The notes beneath the pieces were generated by a model. The model did no database searches and was not told the origin of the DNA. It was given only the letters and a program-made list of their open reading frames with translations. From positions 4,102,001-4,166,000 of the forward strand of contig LR746269.1 in assembly GCA_902729315.2 (NCBI GenBank): a DNA stretch of 64,000 nucleotides, read 5' to 3'. Both the position numbers and the translations under genes were made by a program. This document shows, in pieces, positions 57,248 through 64,000 of the stretch. This stretch comes from Spirodela intermedia. Lineage: Eukaryota; Streptophyta; Magnoliopsida; Alismatales; Araceae. Position 1 is the stretch's first letter. Each line of letters begins with the position of its first letter.

Positions 57248-60200
57248 TCATTTGCCAGTGGACGCAAACTTTGACCAATCGCGCTTCCTATTGGAGAAAG
57301 TTTCCTTGGGAGAGGATGTTCTCCCGCCGACGCCGCCCGCCTGGCGCATCATCTCTGCAGTCGGGGGACGCCAGAACATGTTATTATGAGCTGCAATCAC
57401 GTAAAGTCAAAGGCTTGATTGATGTGATGTGCTCATCATGCATGCAACCCACCTCGCTGATCGGCGAGTTCTTGATCCAGCTCTTCCTTCCACTTCCGCC
57501 GCCTCTCCGAAAAGTTGTCGCTGTTCTCGACATTTTCAGCAATAGGATTACAAGAGGCACCATGAAGTCAATAAGCCGATTTGGTATGGCAAAAAATGAC
57601 ACAAAAGGCATGAATTGGAGAAAAAATGCTGATTAACGATGATGCAGCTATATATTCGGGTTGACTGACCTCAAACCATTTGGCTTCTGCTCGGCATCTT
57701 CGAGAACCCCATCCCACTGGTTGAGGCAGGGCGAGGGAACTTCTTTCAAGATCCTGCTCTTATCCCCACCAGGAGCAGCCGAGAGACAATTCCCCGGGCT
57801 TCCACTGTTCACGGCGTCGATCTGTGCCGCAGATGACGCATTACTCCCTCTTCTGCTTGGCGATGACCGGATTTTGGGGGGCAGTTTCGAATTACTCGAG
57901 TATTTTTCCTGTGCTACATGCCCCGACATATTTTTCGAATTAGAGGCATTCATGGTGTTGTGGAACTCCTCGTAGAGGGGCGTCTGCAGCTTCTTCAGTT
58001 CCAGCGCCTGAGGGAGGGAGAGAGAGAGAGAGCGAGAGAGAGAGAGAGGAGAAACATGTGATATGAGGAGCTCTGAGGATAACCAAACTTGTAATAAACA
58101 ACTACCCCAGAGCTTGGGAAATGAAGATTAATTTAATTTCATGGGGCTACCACCTTCTCATCGAGAAAGGCCCGAATCTTTGTCTCTGTGACTTCATCGT
58201 CATCCTCGCACGCTGCTCCACAAGGGAACGTGAAGCCTCCTCCACCATCTGACTCCCCCCCCCTTCTTTCCTCTGGGGTTTTATCGAATTTGCACGGCCA
58301 TTCATCGTCAAAAGGTTCGCACATCGGGTTAAAACTCTACAAAAATGGTAAATTTTTGAGCTAGAATTGCTTCGTTGTGAGAATTTTCCAGAAATAGTAA
58401 GATTAGACAGGATCTCTCACTTGTTGTCCAACGGCGACAGACGCAGTGTTGTCATCAAGCTGGCACATGTTGTCGCTGCTGCTCGTTTCCCAAATTGGGC
58501 GGACACTGATAAGCTTCCCCTCGTATGGCGAGCAGCTTCCATCGCCGAAGTCTTCTTCCATGCTATTCAAAACATCGCAACTATCCGTTGGACTGATGAT
58601 GCTGGAGGAGTTACCAGGAGATCGATCACCCAAGTTATGACTTACAAAGGACAGGGCAAGAAATGATATCGATATCAGAAGAAACTTACAAGTCTTTTCG
58701 GTTACACCGAGACCTCCCAAGTGCGCTTGGAGAAGGCTTCTGCTGGTGAAGTCAACGTCAGCAAAGCACGGTGGGGAAGAAAAATAATTGCTAGAGAACA
58801 AGAGGAATAGGCTGACCGTGACAGAGGAGCAACCCGTTGGATGGCTGTCTCCAGTGACGAATGGATGCTGAGAAAGATAAATTGATGTTACCAGGAGAAA
58901 TAAAATGTATCGACAGAACCAATGTTCAAGTTTCAATGGTGTCAAAAAAATGTGAAAAGAATATAGTTTACCCGCAATAAATCAGAAGCGGTTGCCCTCA
59001 AGTTTGGTTCCCTGTTAACAGTACAAGCTTAGATATGAAAGCAAAGATGGCGAATATATGTCAAGGAAAAGGAAAATAAACCTCAGACATTATTAGAAAT
59101 AATGTCCGATGGGGACAGTTACATGGTTCTCATTAATTTGAAGGTAACAGAAGAAGGTCCAGGATTTATTAACACTTTTTTAAGCACCCAGAGAATTTTA
59201 GAACCATAAATGTTTTAGATAAGAGAGCCCGAACAGGAAAGGAATAGTGGCTTTAAGGCACTGAAGGAGCATGCTACAAGTCAATGCAAAGGGCGTCTGT
59301 GGCTCGGAAAGAAACTATGCCCAAAATATAATGGAGTGAAGGCAAATACTTCTGTAGACATTTGAGAAGAAAATCCTTCGCCTCTGGTGATAAATGCTCT
59401 GGAATGGGTGGATGTGACTTTGTCGTACCAATATGGTATAGAACTGCAACCTGGGAAAAATGAAAAGACATCAATGAACAAATTGATGCTGAGACCATTC
59501 ATTGATAACAATTAGACATACGTGAGGTGAATGAGAAAAATGATTCAACATATTAAATGAAATATGGACAAATTCAAGCATCCAATAAAAAGAAGAAATA
59601 ATATTATAATATTACCTCTTGATATTGCTGGCTCCATGGAGGTTTACCAGTGGCCATCTCAATAACCGTACAGCCAACACTCCATATGTCAGCAGAGCTA
59701 TGAAATCAGTAATTTCCATTTGTTAGAAATAATTTTGGTCAACATGGAATAAACTTGTAGGATAAAAAAGAATAAATATACCGATTAGCATTATGGTAAC
59801 TATAACTAGAACGAATTATATGGCAAATCCTTAAGGCTAGGCACCCATCAATACCTTCTATATGCAAACAAAGTTAAAACAGATGATTTCTACATTTCCA
59901 ATGTTTCATCTGAAACAAAACTGAGGCACCCGAATTTCAAAGCATACAGTAAAAAACAGACATGTTCAATTTCCCCCCATAGGAAGACATGCCCTAATTC
60001 CTAGATTTATTGATTTCCCCTCCAACAATTAAAATAACCTTAAGCATTTCCGTGTAGAAGGATACCAAGACTAAACAAGAACTAAGAGTTTCTTTGCACC
60101 TGCAAACTGATCTGACTTCAAGTAGGGCAGTTAATTAACTTTGAGAAAATTTGGCTCAACCATTCTACAAGACAAGGTCCATGATCTATATCTCACATAC

Positions 60201-63200
60201 AGCGTTAAAGAAAGATAGAGAAAGAAAGAAAGAATAAGCTTCCAGTTTAGAGGTCCAACTATGATGATCACGGAGGACATACATATATGGCAATGTGAAG
60301 CAATCTGGACAAACTGTTTTGTCATGGCTTATGAGCGGCCAGAACCATAATGCTAGGGCACAAAAAACATGGTTCGCATCACATTTTTCAAAAATACAAA
60401 ACTAATAAAGGCTACAGGTCAAAACCAAAAGATGTCATTCAGATAGCAGCGGAAGATCAAAAGAATCTCCTCTGCAAGTGATGCATGAGGGCTAGAGTAA
60501 AACTAATAAACCTATGTTTCATAAGAAAGAGCCAAAAGGAATGATACACAATATGACAATACTGTCAAATAATCCATACATATCTCTGTATGTAATGCAT
60601 ATCACCACAGAAGTAACTTCACTGGAAGCTCGGACATACCATCACTGATATAACCAGACCGTGTCCATAGAGAGTTTATATTGAAATCATAATCATGTGT
60701 TCTCTCACACAATGTCCTCATTGTGGCTTTATAATCCTCAAGTTGAGTCAACTTTTATCCTTTTCTTGCTAATCCAAATCTGTGATTATTTAGTTTTACC
60801 CTTTGGCATGCATGGTATCGAAAACCACCTTGGACTTGACAAATTATTGGTCAGAAGATCTAATGATTCTAGCAGTAGCTATGGTGTTCACATTAACTCA
60901 AAAACAGCATTTTTATAATCATCCTAATAGCAGCCCAAATCCACCCTGTAACTCATTTATTAATGATGTTTTGGCCTAATACACAAATCTTTAACAGTCC
61001 TTTTTCTTTCTACCAGTCTTGATGCCAGTTTCCCTTAGTTCCTGACAAAATATTGGGAGAAAGTTGTTCTCATTCAAAAACTGACATGTCAAGAAGTTTA
61101 GATTGCCCTATCATCTTGCATGTATCTATCTGTTTTATGTTTTAGTATTGCACGCATGATAAATTATGTACACTAACACATGATAATTTTCTCCTTATGG
61201 TCGTATAGTCAACAAATAGAGTGCCAAAACGTTTAATGAGAACTAACTCTAGGAGGATTTGTCATAATGTAGAAAAAATCAGTTATACACGCTGGCATAG
61301 TGAACATAAGACAAAATTCTGAAAATTTTTATTTTACTGCTACCAGTTTCTAATCTTTATTTACATTCATCATGTGACTTTCCGCCATAAATGGTTGTTC
61401 ATGTTTAATAGGCACCACTAATAGATAGGTTATTGGAAATCCAGTAATTTAATCAAAATCAGTTTTATAAGTCGTCTAAAAAGCCGTCACTAATATTTTT
61501 TATATAATTGATAATTTAATGTCAAAAAAAGTTCATTCATTGAATCCACATCCACCTACAAACTGAAATGCCGGATAGATATAACATTTTTTTCCAAAAG
61601 ATGAGTTATATAAAATCTCGTGCTTCTATTTTTAACTGATCTTATAAAATTGATAGGATATCTATTACATCAATCAAGTTATGCAAATCACAAATTACTT
61701 TCTATTTTTGAAACAAATCCACTGCTACCTCTATTTACCATCCTATTAATAATAACAGGTGAGACTACAGGAGTAGAACCATTGCCATATGCACAATCGT
61801 CAGTATACTGAAGGGCCCAATATAGAAAAAATATTCCCCAAATAAAAGGTTTTATCATAAAAAATGACATTTCATGTTTAGACTTTATCCTCGTCCACTT
61901 TTTGTGATTTTTGACCTCGTAACACAATAACCCAATATTAATATTTCATCTTCATCCACAATCATTCAAACCTCAACGACCCAATCACCAGCCATCAAAG
62001 AAAACACAGACCTCTCTATCCAGTCAAGCCTCTTCAAAAAAAGAAAACAAGCTGTACAACATATGCTTTAGAAAAAACGATGCTTCAATGAATTAGTAAT
62101 ATTCTAATATCCAGCGGTGCAGGAGAAGAATACAACACACCAACAGCCCAGGTATTAATTTCAAGAGTTACATTGTTCAAGTTAAAGCAACTACTTGGGT
62201 TGTCCTGATCAAAAGAAGTTTATACCTTCAAAATAGTGTAAAGTTTGGTTCCAATATGTATTTCTACTTTCTGTCTCAAAATATATATTATAATTTTAAG
62301 GTTCTATAGAGTTTGAGTGCTATTCGGTGCTCTAACATCTAAATTGATCCCTATCACTCGTTTGACTAAAAAGCTATGTAATTGAAGCTGATTTGGTAGT
62401 GAGACCGTCTAATTTGATGTCAGGCAAGTATGTCCTGCAATGATGGATGAGTTCGCTCATAAATTGTACCAATTTCATGTTGCTTCATGAAATAGCATGT
62501 ATTCGAAACTTTTTCCTTTTTTTCACTTGCTGCCTAAATTGATGATTATCACATCTAAACTGCAAGTCTTTCTACGAGAAAAACAGAAAATAAGTTCATC
62601 ATAATGTTTATTAAGTGAGGCAAAAAGACTGTGATTCGGTGCTTACAAACTGTGCCCTGTCTGCACAATGACCTCTGGAGCCATCCAATATGGAGTACCT
62701 TTCATTGATTTGGCAGCATTAAGGGTAGCCTGAAAAGTAATAAATCGTGAATTAAATCGATTTTTTTTAATTTTATCATCAAGCAATTCCACAGCTATTT
62801 CTTTCTAAGATCATATGCCCAGAAAATGAGAGGATAACAGTAGTATAACTATGAAAATTTACCATAGATAAAAACCACATAAAATAAAAGAAACAGTAGA
62901 ATTCATCGTTATGTAACTTCTGAAGATGATTTAATCATACAATGATACGATTGGATTTTTCTTGAAATATTCTCATTATGGGAGACAATTGTACGCATGA
63001 AAAGTTAACACAATCCACAATGGCTTCCCCGTCCATTCCCTCCCAAAATGATAGATGAAATAATTGATTGAGAACAGGCATGAAAGTTGATAATCTGGTG
63101 GATTTATCACATTCCCACTACAAAGGAGCAGAATGAAATAAAGAGCGTTGTATATTTGTACCAGTTTGGCCACTTGCTTGGATGCGCCAAAGTCAACAAG

Positions 63201-63742
63201 CTTGATACAACCTTTATTATCCACAAGAATATTTGCTCCCTGAAAATCCATGGCTTTTGTCAGGCAAGAGAAACTACGGGGTGAGGTATAGTAATCAATA
63301 AAGAGGCCAAAAGAGTGAGACCTTTATGTCTCTATGTATGATCCCATTCTGATGAAGATACTCAAGTCCTTGCAGAAGCTGCTTTGTATACATTCTTATA
63401 ACCTGTTATTTATGCCCTTTGGGATTAAGTTCAATTCAATGTCATCATAAAATTAAAAAATTATTGTACAAAGACAGAAATAGCTTACGGCCTCAGGAAA
63501 AGAGCCAAATTTCCCCAATAATGAGGATATGGATCCACCTGGGACAAACTCTAAGAGAATATTTAAAGTGTCTTCTTCCCTAGCCGTTCCCAGGTATCTC
63601 TGTCACAATTCATACGACGACCAAACGATTATTGAGAGTTGCTTAAGAAGAAAACAGTGAATGATATGACACTCACAACAATATTGGGATGAGAAAGGTT
63701 CTTCAGAAGCTTGACTTCTTCCTCGAGCTCCCGTATGTTATC
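57248..63742 (-). CDS. NPK1: NPK1/ANP-type MAPKKK, 5' end beyond window
   Basis: Thirteen exons: 63677-63742, 63489-63599, 63322-63402, 63162-63239, 62647-62729, 59616-59697, 59350-59450, 58972-59011, 58421-58867, 58154-58336, 57670-58007, 57453-57520, 57248-57354; 594 aa here. Frame is kept at every GT/AG junction. The kinase domain starts at [19 protein letters not shown] and has HRDIK (exon 3), VDFGAS (exon 4), [29 protein letters not shown] and a C-lobe ending HPFVTGD. The Gly-rich loop and catalytic Lys lie past 64000. The C-terminal region has [48 protein letters not shown] and a basic tail ending FASTGK. NPK1 and ANPs head MAPK cascades in cytokinesis (phragmoplast, through kinesin NACK) and stress signalling. 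Catalytic residues visible are intact. Odd: the linker exon 58421-58867 encodes hydrophobic stretches not expected in this family. Intron 5 is 2,949 bp. Confidence 0.93.
59698..62646 (-). other. Large intron of the ANP-type kinase gene (2,949 bp)
   Basis: Lies between the exon ending in GHS and the exon starting with SADIW; donor GTAAGC and acceptor CATAG. AT-rich, nothing recognised inside. Confidence 0.85.
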
Positions 63743-64000
63743 CTATTCAAATGGAAATTGTTAGTCAACAACAGATTTATCTACAATAGAGGTCGAAAGT
63801 CTCACTTCAGGATCGAAAGTCTCACTTCAGGAAGCAGGATACAATGTACGTCCGAAGGAAGTACAGTAGTAATGAAAAAATAACGTTTTCTAGGCCGCTA
63901 CATACCAAATATTTGAGATGATAAAAACAAAAAGTGACAGAAACGAAAAGCGAACCAAGAAAAGTAATAACACTGAGAAATGAATTGGAATTTTTTTTGT
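63743..64000 (-). other. Intronic sequence of the ANP-type gene at the window edge
   Basis: Upstream of the acceptor at 63743-63744. No exon recognised; the kinase N-terminal exons must lie past the edge. It contains a perfect 20-bp tandem duplication at 63793-63832. Confidence 0.7.
63793..63832. repeat. Perfect 20-bp tandem duplication
   Basis: The 20-mer TCGAAAGTCTCACTTCAGGA occurs twice back to back inside the intron. Confidence 0.95.

Noticed and set aside
58641-58689. Possible 49-bp intron (GTAAGT...GTAAG) in the ANP-type linker exon
   Set aside because: Shorter than normal plant introns, and removing it shifts frame to an early stop.

Overview
The window is nuclear DNA of a flowering plant. 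It carries six spliced or intronless plant genes with close matches to families I know (SUO, NAT, BIR2, a DCC-family protein, an NPK1/ANP kinase and a plastid-type GNAT), a nuclear tRNA-Glu, plant Ty3/gypsy retrotransposon remains, and many (GA/CT)n and (TA)n microsatellites. The very GC-rich 5' halves of the BIR2-like and GNAT genes beside AT-rich intergenic DNA hint at a monocot, but the sequence does not prove this.

Layout. Positions 1-14844 are a head-to-tail tandem array of a 4,110-bp unit (three full copies plus 2,514 bp of a fourth), almost identical between copies. Each unit is built from dead Ty3/gypsy pieces: a minus-strand gag-protease-RT-integrase remnant that runs across the unit junctions, facing a plus-strand LTR-like/PBS/gag-5' remnant. 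From 14845 to 17789 come more minus-strand gypsy debris and two related LTRs, each with a primer-binding site. From 17790 to 20889 lie microsatellites, a 1.2-kb pyrimidine tract and AT-rich DNA. A tRNA-Glu(CUC) gene stands at 20890.

Genes, in order: a plastid-type GNAT acetyltransferase with a long polyserine run (minus, 21658-23338); a SUO-like BAH/TFIIS-N nuclear protein with a 5.07-kb first intron (minus, 26077-36297); a 14-exon nucleobase-ascorbate transporter (plus, 40550-44518); a small single-TM protein convergent with it (minus, 44690-44917); a BIR2-like LRR receptor pseudokinase (plus, 45868-47709); a three-exon DCC/DUF393 protein with an organelle-like N-terminus (minus, 50668-56301); and the 3' thirteen exons of an NPK1/ANP-type MAPKKK (minus, 57248-63742, continuing past the right edge).

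The genes show no operon-like or pathway cluster; neighbours are ordinary unrelated plant genes. Two functions touch immunity and stress signalling (BIR2-like pseudokinase, MAPKKK), but adjacency is probably chance. Exon junctions were placed by hand from reading frame, GT/AG sites and recalled family sequence; no alignment was run. The most unusual items are the young retrotransposon-derived tandem array, a nearly 1-kb CT tract, DLN (EAR-type) motifs in the SUO-like protein, an 81-bp stop-free intron in the same gene, and a His in the NAT signature of the transporter.
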